This document shows positions 41,882 to 54,100 of a DNA stretch of 64,000 nt, in pieces. The first letter of the stretch is position 1; the number at the start of each line of letters is the position of its first letter. The stretch covers positions 179,501 through 243,500 of the forward strand of contig MCFH01000056.1 in assembly GCA_002104945.1 (NCBI GenBank), written 5' to 3'. A program made the translations under genes and the position numbers. This DNA is from Piromyces finnis. Taxonomy: Eukaryota; Neocallimastigomycota; Neocallimastigomycetes; Neocallimastigales; Neocallimastigaceae. The notes beneath the pieces were generated by a model. The model saw only the letters and a program-made list of their open reading frames with translations, searched no databases and was not told where the DNA came from.

Positions 41882-42766
41882 GAATAGATTCCTTTTCCTC
41901 AATACATTTTAATCTATTCCATTTCAGAATTTTCTTAGGAACATTAAAGTCATTAGAAAAATCTTCCATAGGAATAATTTTACCATTAATAAGAAGTGGC
42001 TTATGGTCTGAAACAGGATAAAAATTATTTATAAATGATCCTGAGTGAATAAGATCTTTCATCTTCGAATTGATAAGAGCATGGTCAATGTTGGAAGATT
42101 GATCAGTTCGAGTCCAAGAGATAGAAGAACTTTTAAGTGGAAGAATTTCCCAATCTCCTAATCCATTAGTTGATAACCAGTTGGATAATTTTACTTTAGA
42201 CATATTAAAATCACCAACAAGAATCGATGGATGGGATGAATGAGTTTGTAACCACAAGCGAACTTCTAACTTTGCATGATCAACATAGATGTTGTGATGA
42301 CTATGAGGCATATAAACATTTCCAATCGAGCATTTGAATCTATTCCAGAGACTAAAAGTCTAAAAGTATAAATAGAAATAATATACTTTCCAGAGAAGTT
42401 TTCAAGTGAGGCTTGACACGAATTGTGAAAACCTAAATATAAACCTCTCATTCCCGGAACTGATTCATCAGCTTTCTTGAAAAAGTGTCTATAGTTTCGC
42501 AAAGTAACACGACAAGGATAATCTGTATTCGAACCAGAACCATTACCAGTTTCTTGGAAACATAAAAATAATGGTTTGAAAATAGCTGTGAAATAGCTAA
42601 TACTATCTCTCTTTTCGTGATTCCACCCATTGGTGTTCCAACTAAGACAAAAAGAAAAGTTATCAGGCTTGTTGGATGAGGAAGAATCGTTGCTATTATT
42701 ATTATTATTAAAGTCATCATTATTAATGGATGATGCATCAGAGGAATAAGTAGAATTATTACTAGA
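41874..42766 (-). mobile_element. LINE-B internal fragment (endonuclease part)
   Basis: It matches 54181-55073 at a constant offset of 12307 with few differences. It contains the APE endonuclease halves LSWNTNGWN-type and LVGDFNMSK/SDHKPL in two frames. Both ends of a LINE are missing: the right end meets the A-tail of LINE-A and the left end lies in the host exon. It shares the 8-bp frame-shifting duplication of LINE-B (here 42352-42367). Confidence 0.92.
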
Positions 42767-42827
42767 TTTTTTTTTTTAGACTAGAAAGAGAATACACATC
42801 TTTTATTTATTTATTTAATTAGTGATA

Positions 42828-44798
42828 TTACATAAAATTAGGTGATAATACATATTGATATTGATATAATAAATAATAAATAAAAATAATAAAATATATA
42901 TAAATAAAAATATAAATATAAAAAAATATAAAATAATTATTTAAGTTGCATAAAAGTTCAATGAACTCTGCAATTTGTACTGTGTGGGATTGGTCCCTAC
43001 CTAATAAATTAAATGAAATAAAAAAAAGAAGTAACATCAGGTATGATAGTGTGGTGTCCACTAAACTCTCCCATGAGTTCATAATGTTTTCATTCGAATT
43101 TGAGGAAATACCAACATTGAACCCTGTGTACGGAACATTGGAAATGTTCCTTTGCCATATCGGTACGACGTCGGCGCTCTTGATTACGTTAGGTGTCTTA
43201 CTAAACCTATCAAAAAGTAGCCTCATAGAGCTACTGATGATAGGGATTGTTTTAGTAAGAAATGCCGCGAGACCCTCTACATATGGAACATGAGACCCCG
43301 ATGAACTGTAAAGCTGTTCATTCAAATATCTTTGTTCCGCCTTATCGATTTGTAACTCATCATAAGCTAAAGTTCCACCAAGAAGGAACGTAAAAATATA
43401 GTTATAAATTGTTTTTCTTACTTCCGTTTCGGGGAGTAAGTATGTGATGAATTGATTCTTATATTTATTGTAAAAAAGGGTAAAAAGATCGTCAAGAAAG
43501 CTAAGTGAAGAAGCTCTGTATTCAGAGAATACAGAACATTCTAATATCCAATGATAAAAAGATTGTTCGTCATATCCGCAACATGGAAAGACACGAGGGC
43601 AGTCAGGAGTAACTCTATTACTGGCAATAGCAATTCGGGTAGTATTTTCATAACCGCATCGAATACGAATAATCCAGGTAATTCCTAAATTTAAGTGAGG
43701 TATGTTGAGACCGATATGCATTAGGCGATCTGAATTAAGGAATTTGTTGTTAGTATATCTGAGGGATTTACTTCCATTATTTAGGCTACTATTATTCCAA
43801 TAATGTTCTCTAATATCTTTAGTACTTTTAATATTTATTTTCATGAGCTTCTTATGGAGTGAACAAGATTCTTTGGCCCAAGAGTAATGAGACATGGGAG
43901 GAATAGATCGGACGAGATCTTTAATAATACAGTTTGATTTTCTCCATTTAACAAAGCATTTCACTTATTGCACAGCACAAATATCTGAAAGGGTAGGAAT
44001 CTTCATATCTCTTGTAAGAGCATACAGACTAATAAATGAATTTCGTTCAAAAACAAAATCTTTGTTATTAAAACTTTTATTGTGAAAGCTATTGACACTC
44101 CAAAGAACAGCAGTATTGATAAGAGATTGGACTTTTCTAGTTCTATTTTTGTTGGAACCAAGTAAAGGAGCATAATAAGAAACTTTACTTAAAATATAAG
44201 AATGAATTACTATATTTTTTAAGCCAATAGGAACACAATTGTTGGTGAGGAAGTTCTTAAAAGAGAATAAAGATTTCTGAACTTTTTTGTACATATTAGA
44301 CAGAATAGGAGTCAAAGAAAGATCTTCGTCGAATGGGATTCCAAGATAAGTATAGCAAGAAACCTTTGGAATCGAGTACATACCGATGTAAAATGTTGGA
44401 TCGACATAACTAGGGGATCTATTAAAGTTAATAGGTTTAACAACAATAGTTGCACACTTATTTATTCCAAAAGACATTTCATTTAAATTAGCCCAATCAA
44501 GGACTAGATTGAGCATCTTTTGAAGGTTCTTCTTACTAGGAGCAATCAAAACAATATCATCAGCAAAAAGGCCACCACAACAACGTTTATTTCCTAAGCT
44601 AACTCCAAGCCTTTCACATTTATTTAAAATATCATTGATAAAGAGGTTAAAAAGTATAGGAGAAAGAGGACATCCTTGTCTTACACCACGGTTTATAGGG
44701 AATTCATTGGAAAGCATATCCAAAAAACGTGCACGAGCTTTAGAGGTAGAGTAGAGATTATTGAGAAAATCAAAACATTTACCACGTATACCTAATTT
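42828..44798 (-). pseudogene. LINE-A RT C-terminal half and zinc-binding domain
   Basis: The frame begins at the insert border in the RT fingers/palm, runs through motif B (RGVRQGCPLSPILFNLFIND) and catalytic FADDIVL, and continues to a C-terminal zinc-binding module of the zf-RVT type (CPRVFPCCGYDEQSFYHW, then LEC). A TAA near 43965 interrupts the frame where LINE-B has coding sequence. The first in-frame ATG is at 44723, but the frame is open to 44798. It ends at 42828 in an Ile/Tyr-rich tail produced by AT-rich sequence. The missing RT N-terminus is at 47126-48729. Confidence 0.88.
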
Positions 44799-45561
44799 GA
44801 TATAATTTGATAATAATCTTAATTTTGAATTTTACTTCAAAAAGTGATTATTATATTATATCTTTTGTTATAACTATATAAGTTATATTGATTAAGATTT
44901 AAAATCGTTTTTATAAAAATTAATAAAATTGTTTTGTTAAAACACTAAATTGTTTTATTAGAAACACTTGTTTTTCTAATATTTAAATATTTAAAATTTT
45001 ATTTATTTAAGTATAAAAGTGATTATTAAAATTATAAAATATTAATCTAACTATATAATATTTCTTTATTAATAATAATAATGATGATTAAAATAAGAAT
45101 ATTTACATGTATTTATATTTTCTTTTAGATTTAAACTATTTACATTAAAACAATAAAATTAATAACTATTTACAATAAAAGTAATAAAAGTAATTAGAAA
45201 TAACAATAAAAGAAATAATTAAAAGTTAAAGAATATAAAAAGTTGTTTATTTTACAATTAATTAAAGTAATAATTATTTTTAATGTTTTAATAAAGGTGT
45301 TTAATTATATTATTTTATAACATGAATTATTATATTTGTTTACTTTTAAAGTGTAATTTACTAACGAAGTTATTAAATATTTAATTTAACAATTAATTTA
45401 ACAAAAGTTATATATTTTGATCTCGATTAATTAAAGTTTATTATTTTCTTTCAATAATCAAAATATATGCAGTGTTTAGGATTAATTTTATTTAAGAATT
45501 TTGGTAAAGTACTTAATTAAACTATAACTTGTTTTAAGTTACTTTTAGGGTTAACTTAAAA

Positions 45562-46522
45562 TGTTAAGTTTTTGGATTTGGTTATGCGGCCAGGTCAGAA
45601 TGTTATCAATTATATAGTAAATATGTTTTTTAAGAAATTAAATTTAAATATAAAATAACCCTTTAAACTTCCAAATGAGAAATTAATATTTATTCTTTAG
45701 AATAACTTTTTTATAAAATTTTATTTATTTATTAATAATAATATAAATGATAATATATTTAATAACTATATAATTAAGATTATAACTATAATCTTTACAA
45801 AGAATTAAAATCGAATTCAATTCATTCTATTTTATATTCTTTGTTCAGATTATTAAATTGATAAAAATAAAGTATTACATGTAATATGTTAATAATATAA
45901 TAAGATTGTTTGTTTGTTTGTTTGTTTGTTTTGTCATGACATAAAATAAAATAAACATATGATTAATCATTTAAACACTTGATCCATTAACCTATTTTAT
46001 AATAATTAAAATTATTTAATTTATAAATGTTAACCGTTACACCTAAATGGTTTAGTTCTATTTTTAGTAACAGTCACTATCATTAATTAAATTAATATAA
46101 TTAGAATTTCTATTGATATCTTTTTAATTTTCGTCAAGTCATAAGAAATGTCTATGATCCATACTTGATATCATATTAATTTTAATTTACTTATTAAAAT
46201 CTTCGAATGATCATATCTTCCTTAAATGACCTGTTAGAAGGACCGCGATTGTACCAAAATGTAGCTTTTTCCTTAAGCTTTCTAATAAACCTGGTTTCAT
46301 AGCCGTAGCACTTGTTTCGTGTTTGTTTATTTTTGGTTAAGGGTTATAGTGTATTGATATTAAATTTTTTGAAATCATAACCCTTTCACTGAACCAAAAT
46401 TTAAAAGGTGACTTTTAAAGGTGTTTTAAAATAATTATTGGGATTATTTAATTCTAATTATTATGTTTAATTAATTATAGATATTATCTGAATTTGTTTT
46501 AAATCCAGTTAATATCTTCACA
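45562..46522. repeat. R3 repeat copy 3 (inverted relative to copies 1 and 2)
   Basis: The plus strand reads TGTTAAGTTTTTGG ... ATATCTTCACA, the reverse complement of the other R3 copies. It is flanked by TAAAA on both sides (45557-45561, 46523-46527), a 5-bp target duplication. It is slightly shorter than copy 1 because of small deletions. Confidence 0.88.
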
Positions 46523-46579
46523 TAAAAATCAGGTATAATAATAATTTTATATTTATTAATTTCATTATTTATCAAATTT

Positions 46580-47125
46580 ATAGTCGTTCCAGTTTTTATC
46601 CTGGTTGTTAAGGCGTTTCCTTAGCATGCATAAGGCTTCTGGTTCGACCCCGCAGATGTCAGTGCCTGTGGATTTTCTCACTGGGTTTGCCATGGGTTGG
46701 GTTATGATATTCAGGTAAGTATAAATGAACTTTCTAATTTACTACTATGATAATAACACTCGTCTAGCCGGCCTGAGAGGGTCTAGTGTACATGGTACAT
46801 TCCAAATTAGAACTTAATAAGTGGTGACTTAGGCTATGCCAAAAACACACAATATTCCTTAATCAATTTAAGTGTAAACATTAGGGGGCGGTTGACACGT
46901 GATCAAATTGACTATAAGAGGCTTAGCATTGTAGTTGTGAAATATCGTACAACGACATGCATCTAATGTACATGGATTAAGTGAGCGTCGAAGCTGAAGA
47001 AACAGTATAACAGACCAGGAGGGTCACAACCACCTAGCAATAGGAATGAGCCAACGTTTCTCTAAGAACCACCATTGGAGCTAACTCCGATCGATGGGAG
47101 AAATGCACTCGGAAGTTAAAAAAAA
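46580..47125 (+). ncRNA. SINE-like unit with tRNA-like head (A and B boxes)
   Basis: A box TGGTTGTTAAGG (46602-46613) and B box GGTTCGACCCC (46641-46651) are spaced as in a tRNA gene. The segment between (CCTTAGCATGCATAAGG) resembles the anticodon region of tRNA-Ala, although the cloverleaf is degenerate. A 470-bp GC-richer body follows with no ORF, ending in A8 and a target duplication. I infer a Pol III-type SINE. The left end is uncertain because no duplication is seen directly before the head. Confidence 0.55.
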
Positions 47126-48729
47126 CCTAATTTATATAACTTTGTAAGGATATTAAAAATAGGAACTGAGTCGTATTCTTTTTTAAGGTCTAGAAAGGCG
47201 ACATAAGTGGCTTTTCCTTTAAATTTTCTTCTTTGACAGATTTCTCTAATGGAAACAAATAAGCTAATATATTCTTCTTTATTGCGAAAACCAAATTGCT
47301 CAGGTATTATAAAATTATGAGAAAGAGCATACTTTGAAATTCTATTAGTTACAATTTTTGAAATAATTTTAAGACCTACATTGATGAGAGAAATATCACG
47401 ATAATTATTACAGTCTGAAAGATCGCCTTTCTTTGAAATAGAAACAATGGAAGCAGAGTTCCATTTCAAAGGAAAGGAACCATTCCAGATTTTATTAAAA
47501 ATTAATTTAAGACAATTTCCAGCAGACTTATGTTCTTTTTCCAGTTCTTTGTTACAAAAGAAAACTTTGAAAAATTCAATTGGGATACCATCGGGACCTG
47601 GAGCCTTGTTATTCTTCATTGACAGAACAACATTCCTAATTTCTTCAATATAGATGGGACCATTTATATCCCATGCTATTTGATTGATATGATTGAATTG
47701 GAAGGCTCTTTCCCAGTAACCACGATTTAAGCTGTGATTTGTAACATCAGATGCAAGATTTTCATAATGTTCAGCCCAACGTTTTAATTGTTCATGAGGA
47801 GTAAATAAATCCTTGCCATTCTTGTCCTTAATAGTTGAAACATGGGAGGACGAATAACTTGGTTTAGCAAGTTTTTTAAGGCCTTTCCAACCTTGTCTAA
47901 AGCTTTTATCAATAAAATGTTTACCGATAGAAACAATATTAGCTTTATAGAGATTGGATCTGAATTTACTCTTAACCTTTTTGATGGTATTACATAGATT
48001 TTGGTATATGGAGAACTGGTTAAGATAATTTTCCATGTCAGCGCAATCTGAAAGGGGCTTAATATTTTTGTAAGCCAGATATTTTTCATGTGATAAGTTA
48101 TTGATGTATTGAGGGCAATGGAATGCTGGACCTTTTAAATCTGCAGGCACAATGGCTTTTATTTCTTTACCTATAGTTTTGGAGGTATCTAAAAATTTGG
48201 AAACCATATCGTCAGCCGATAGGCTATCGCAATTAGCTTCAAGCTCGGAAGCTAGAACAGCAAAGCGATTACTAGTAAGAATGTCAGAACACTTTGTGTT
48301 ACAGATATGACTTGACCACTTAAAGGTCTTCTTAGGCTTTTTGAAACCATCAGAAGAGTCTTTTTTACAAGACACAAGGATCGGTTTGTGATCAGAAACA
48401 TCGTGGAAAACTTCACAAACTGAAGATTTGTTTATGTGTTCTGTCATAGCCTTGTTGTATATAATATGGTCAATGCATGAAGATTTAGAACCTTTTTTCC
48501 AAGTGAAATTATTACCAGTTAATTCTGCCATAGTCCAATCCGGGAAGTGTTGTGATATATAAGATTTGATTTTAATAGCTGACATATTAAAGTCTCCTAC
48601 AAGGATAGCTGGGTGGTTGAATTTGTTATACGTTGTTAACCACTTATCAAGTTCATCAAAGGCAATTAATCTAGCATCCGGCCATCTAGTTTGCGGGAAG
48701 TAAATATTACCGATGGTACATCTCTGGTT
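47126..48729 (-). pseudogene. LINE-A endonuclease C-terminus and RT N-terminal half
   Basis: The frame is open from the stop at 48730 (first ATG 48585). It carries the second half of the APE endonuclease (LVGDFNMSA, HIIYNK, SDHKPIL) and the RT from the early domains (NNKAPGPDGIPIEFFKV, SIVSISKKGD, NYRDISLINVG) through motif A (VAFLDLKKEYDSVP). It is cut by the insert at LYKLG. The residues after that in the open ORF (to 47116) come from insert sequence. Confidence 0.88.
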
Positions 48730-49461
48730 TCAAAATGACAATATTGTAACTGAAATGATGTACTTATATAGAAGAGGTTCAGGAGTAAAGGAACAAGAAT
48801 TATGAACACCAATGTAAAGTCCTCTCATACCTGGAACTTTAGGATTAGCACGTCTGTGTACTGGTTTATAGTTCGGTAGGCATGGGGAGGAAATTGCATT
48901 ACCACAGAGGAATTGGCTGTTACCTACTTCTTGAAGACAGACACATACAGGTTTGAAAACAGAGATGAAGTATAAAACACCGTCCTTTTTCTCCGGGTTC
49001 CAACCATTGATGTTCCAACAAGTACATAAGTTGAAAAAGGAAGCATTAGAGCTTAGATGACTAAAATAGAAATCGTCAGAGAGTGGACCAGTAGTAGATT
49101 TGATAGATCGTTTGTTTTTGTATGATCTATTGTTTTTGAGCTTATCAATGAATTTCCAAGATATTTTACTAGAGATTGGGAGTTTTTCAGAAAGTGAGTG
49201 TATAAGTAACATGGCTTTAAGCGGACATTTTCCATTGACTTTTAGAATGAAATAGGTACCGAGTGATTGTGAATATTTTTTGGTGAGGGATTGAAGAATA
49301 TCATTGAAAGGTTGAATGTCCTTTAAAAGAAATTCCATTAGTCGTTGTTTTGACCATGAACTAAGATCATGGATAAAAATTAGATATGATTTATTGGAGT
49401 TAGATCCGAAGAAACGAAGACCACGTCGTAAGGTAGGTACAGTACAATTGGTATAGTTCAT
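48730..49461 (-). pseudogene. LINE-A N-terminal domain and endonuclease N-terminus
   Basis: ATG 49461 begins a 243-codon frame. The first about 100 residues are homologous in pattern to LINE-B's N-terminus (SYLIFIHDLSSWSKQRL...YFILKVNG) and could be an RRM-like RNA-binding fold (inference). The endonuclease follows with CTCWNINGWN and CLQEVGN (catalytic Asn and Glu). The TGA at 48730-48732 falls where LINE-B has TGG, so a Trp codon has become a stop. The next ORF is in the same frame. Confidence 0.85.
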
Positions 49462-50882
49462 TTTGAAAGAACTTATTATGACAATAGATATTAATAATTT
49501 GAAGTATTGATATAATGATATAAATAAGATAATGAAATAAAATATATAGTAAAATAAAAATAATAATAGTAAAGACGGATATATTATATAGCTAGTGGAT
49601 TATTTGTCAAACAATATTTTAAATTTTATAACTGGAAAAGTGGCTAAGTTGTTGACAAACTTAGTTCTAACTCTACTGAAGACTTTAAACGGGAAGATAA
49701 ATTTTGAATATCTATCACTTTGGATTTCTGTATTATAACTGTATTTTGAAAGCTCTTTATATTTATAAGAATTGTATAATTTATTGGATGATTATTGTAT
49801 TGTGTTGATTCTGATTGTTGAAATTGAACATTCATTTAGGTTGTTTATGTTGTAAGGTAGAGAGATAATAAGAGTGAAAAGTTGTTATATCAAAAATAAT
49901 GGAAAAAAAGTTGAAGAATTTTGGGTAAACATAATAAAATTTTTTTTTTTTTTTTTTTTTTTTAAAAGATAAAATTGAAACAAGAGTAGTATTTACAATA
50001 TAAAAATAGAATACTCAATTTTCCAGGATAGAAGCTTTGATAATAAAAATGTTAAAGAAAAAAAGGTGTTAATACTTACCATAATAGTCCATAATAAACA
50101 TAATTAAGTTATACAGATATATAAATATACATATAATATAAAGTATAAGAAATATATATATATATAGAAAAGAGATAGAAAAAGTATACAAAAGAATGTT
50201 AGTAGAAAAGAGATTCCTTGGAAAATCTAGAGTTACAAAAAAATAAGAAATAAAAAAAGATATTACTAGAATCATATAAAATCATAAAGGAAAAATAAAA
50301 AAGCCGCGCCCCTCGAAAATAATAAAAATAGAAAAAAAAAAAAAAAATAAAAGATTAAATATGATTATAGTAATGAAAGCCGCACCCCACACGAAACTCA
50401 AGAATAAATGAAAGGAATAACAAACTAACTGAAAAAACAAAACTATCTGACTAATCAACATATAAAGAATAAAAAAGGAATAAAAGAACAAAGAGAATAA
50501 GTAGTAAACTGGGATAACAAATTATCGATGAAAGCTAAAATAAAAATGAAATCAAGAAATATTCAAAATCAGTATTTAATACTACCGAATCAAACAATTT
50601 TAAGTTTAAAATAATATGTTATAAAAGTTGTTAAAGCAACTACTATCTAAAAAATAAGTTGAAGGTGTAAGGGATATATGATATAACAACTAACACTCAA
50701 ATTATCGACTCTGTTCGCTCAGTACCATGAACTTAGTCCTAATAATATTTCCAAATAAAGACTAACCAAGCATCCATTGCGCAATACTTGGATTTAATTC
50801 TTTCTACTCTCTCAGTACCATGAGTATGAGTAGACCCCCTTGAGAAACTACATTTATTAAATAAATGAAGGCACGTACCCAA
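49462..50882 (-). other. LINE-A 5' region with internal A27 tract
   Basis: Non-coding. The outer about 190 bp match the 5' UTR of LINE-B (shared ACTAACCAAGCATCCATTGC and two CTCAGTACCATGAG-type palindromes), so this is LINE-derived. A T27 run on the plus strand (49940-49966) may mark another A-tail junction, meaning that two LINE 5' pieces are stacked here. It also has GCCGC-containing segments near 50301 and 50379 that stand out from the AT background. Confidence 0.6.
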
Positions 50883-51141
50883 TTTTTTTTTTTTTTTTTT
50901 TAACGGCATCAAATATTTTAAACTTTATTATTAATTTAATTAAAATTATAATACATGTAATAAAAAAATTAAAATTAAAATAAAAATAAAAAAAAATATG
51001 TTTAAATAAACACAAATGAATAAAAATTGGGTATAATGTATTCTAGTAATTTTAATTAAAGTAAGAAAGCCACTATTATACTAAAGTATAATAATTGTAT
51101 TTGACTTCCAATGGGACACCGAGCCAAAGATCAAAATTTTG

Positions 51142-54100
51142 TCATGGAACAAAATTATGATCTCCATTGGTTGCGCTGGCCCTCCTGGCCTGTCTTACTG
51201 TTTCTTCAGCATTGACGCTCTTGGATGTTGCTTCAAACCTTTTGAACATTGACCATTGCTGGCCAATAGCAAAAGGCATGATTTTGGTTAGAAGTTCCGC
51301 GGTTACCGTCAAGAATGGTGTTCCTTCGTTAGTACCAGATTGAATCTGACGCTTACAAAGTTCTTTCCATTCCCTTGAATTGTAATTAATATTGTTAAAA
51401 CTTCTTCCCCCAAGAAGGAATTTAAATATTTTACTGCACACACTAGAATAATCATACACATTAATATTCACCGGATTATTAGAACTATTACTATCATTAA
51501 CTAAATTACTATCTAAATTAGAATTATTATCATCACTATTGCTATCATTACTAATATTATTATTTCTATTACTACTATTGTTATTATTACTATTTCTATT
51601 ATTACTATTACTACTATTGTTATTATTACTATTACTACTATTACTATTAATATTATTACTATCTCTACTGATATTAACATTTTCATTATTATTGATAGGA
51701 CTATTGGAATTACGTTGACTGAAAAAATTTAGTAGCTGGACTATGGAATCATAATGTTTAATACGGATATCTCTAAATGTTGGACAATCTAATAACCAAT
51801 GTTTAATACTTTGAACACCACACTTGCAACATGGACAGTAGTTAGGACAAACTGGATCACCAAATTTAGCAGCTTTGGCAACTCTAGCATCCAACTTGTA
51901 TCCGCTTCTTGCTTTCAAGAGCCAGTAGAAGCCATAGGCAAACTCTGGGTACTCATAACATAATTTAATAAAATCTTTAGTTTCAATAAATTTATTATCA
52001 TCATAATATTGCGCTTTGATTGAATTTCCTTTGAGATCTTTCCAATAAAAGTTTTTAACTGCTTTAACATCTCCATGTTTCTTTAGTTTTTTATCAAGTG
52101 TCCTACTTGATTTGCACCACGTGTATTTTCTAAATTTAGGAATGTAATTGACAAGGTATGAGATAATACAATTTGAGTTTTTCCATTTGTTAAAACATCT
52201 AACCTGAGCTAACGCACATTTGGCTGACAATGGAGGAATATTCAAATCTTTTGAGATAGAGTATAAAGATATAAACGATACAGCTTTATGAACTCCGGCA
52301 ACCCATCGTACTCCTTTGTTAACATGCTTCTGAGCAATCCTAGACCTAGCTTTGTTGGATCCAAGTAATGGTGCAAAGTATGAAACTCTGCTAATCACTT
52401 GTGAGTTAAGTACTAGTTTTTTGAAAGGAATAGGAATATTAGGATTTCTTAAGAATTTACTGACTGAGAAAAGCCCTTTCAAAACCTTGTTATTAAGAAC
52501 TTTAATTACTGGTTTAAGGGACAGATTCTTATCAAATGGAACACCAAGATAAGTATAACAATCAGTAGTTGGAATGGGTTGTCCTGCTAAGTAAAATGTT
52601 GGATCTCTCTTGTTCTGATTTTCTATTGATTCAGGAGGAATCACCATCGTTGAACATTTCTGGATACCAAATTCCATTTCATTATACAATGCCCATTCAT
52701 TAACTCTTCTAAGCATCTTTTTTAAGCATCCTCTTGTTGGAGCACAAATAACTATATCATCTGCAAAAAGTCCACCACAGCATCGAGTGTCACCTAAACT
52801 GACTCCTAGATCTTCGCACTCTCTAAATATATCATTAATAAAGAGATTAAAGAGAATAGGAGAAAGAGGGCAACCTTGACGGACTCCTTTCTTCACATCA
52901 AAAGATTTCGAGAATTGTCCATCTAATTTGACATTAGCCTTAGATGTTAAATATAAATTTTTGATAAATTGTAAACTCTTACCTCGAATTCCTAAACAAT
53001 CTAATTTATGGAGAATATTACCGATTGGGACTGAATCGTATGCTTTCCTGAGATCTAAAAAGGCCAAATATGTCTCTTTATTATCTAATTGACGTCTACG
53101 GCATATTTCTTGGATTGAAATGAAAAGACTAATACTTTCTTCCTTTTTTCGAAAACCAAATTGTTCAGGTCTAATGAAATTATTCTTTAGACCATATTCT
53201 GAGATTCTAGTGGTGACAATTTTGGAAATCAACTTAATACCATTATTGATAAGTGATATGCCTCGATAGTTATCACAATCTGTCAAATCTCCCTTCTTAG
53301 GAATAGAAACAATACTGGATTCATTCCATGAGTTGGGGAAATCTCCATCCCAAATACGGTTGAATAATTTAAGAATAAAATTTAAACCATGAGCATCATT
53401 ATCTGAAGTAGTATTACCGGAAGAATTATTATCTGTAGCATTATTAGAATCATTACTTGATGGAACTAATGCTTTGTAAAATTCAATTGGAATACCATCC
53501 GGACCTGATGCTTTATAATTTGGAGTAGTGAGGATAGCTGACTTGACTTCATCAATACTAATATCTTGGTTGATATCCCACTCATCAAGCATAGGAAGTG
53601 AAAAACGTTTATTCATTGGTTCTTCATACCAATGCTCTAAATCAAGACTTACACCACTTGGATCTGATGCAAGCTTTTCGAAATGATCATGCCACACTTC
53701 TAGTTGTTCTTCTGTAGCAACAACTAATTCTCCATTTTTATTTTTAATTGGTTGAGCAATAAAGAAAGAATCTTTTCCAATTTTTGCAGTTTTCTTGATC
53801 CATTTCCAGGCCTTCTTAGGATTATGACTCTTCATATACTCACATCCTGTTTTAATCCAATGAAGATATTCTTGTTTCCTAAATTCATTACATCTTTTGT
53901 GGATGTAATCAATGAGTTTACGGTAGATTTTAATTCGTTTAATAAATTCATCTATATCATAAATTCTTTCTTTTTTAAATCTCTTATACAACTTCATTTT
54001 GATTTTTTGAAGATTAAAAATTTGTTGTGAAATATGAAATGAAGACTTTATAACATTATTTGCTGAAGTAATACTGAGCTCGTCTGCAATTGAAAAAGCA

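Larger units (their letters stand above)
44799..47125 (+). mobile_element. Retroposed insert with 8-bp duplication, A-tail and tRNA-like segment
   Basis: Flanked by CCTAATTT at 44791-44798 and 47126-47133. The plus-strand 3' end is GGAAGTT followed by eight A, the signature of target-primed retroposition. About 760 bp at the 5' side is AT-rich; R3 copy 3 lies in the middle. The last 550 bp is distinctly GC-richer and starts with tRNA-like promoter boxes. It may be a long SINE or a non-autonomous LINE-mobilised unit, or two elements stacked. Confidence 0.7.
42767..50882 (-). mobile_element. LINE-A, APE-type non-LTR retrotransposon, split by an insert
   Basis: On the minus strand: 5' region, N-terminal domain, endonuclease, RT, zinc-binding C-terminus, short 3' UTR and an A11 tail (T-run 42767-42777). 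It is split in RT by a 2.3-kb insert at 44799-47125 with a CCTAATTT duplication on each side; removing the insert restores the frame at KLG/IRGK. Two further in-frame stops are present (48730-48732 and 43965 region). It is related to, but clearly diverged from, LINE-B. Confidence 0.92.

Noticed and set aside
42946-43293. 115-codon plus-strand ORF opposite the LINE-A C-terminus
   Set aside because: It is a shadow of the zinc-binding region frame, with no independent support.
53752-54030. 92-codon plus-strand ORF opposite LINE-B
   Set aside because: Antisense to the RT N-terminal region; Phe/Ile-rich composition as expected from the complement of a Lys-rich frame.
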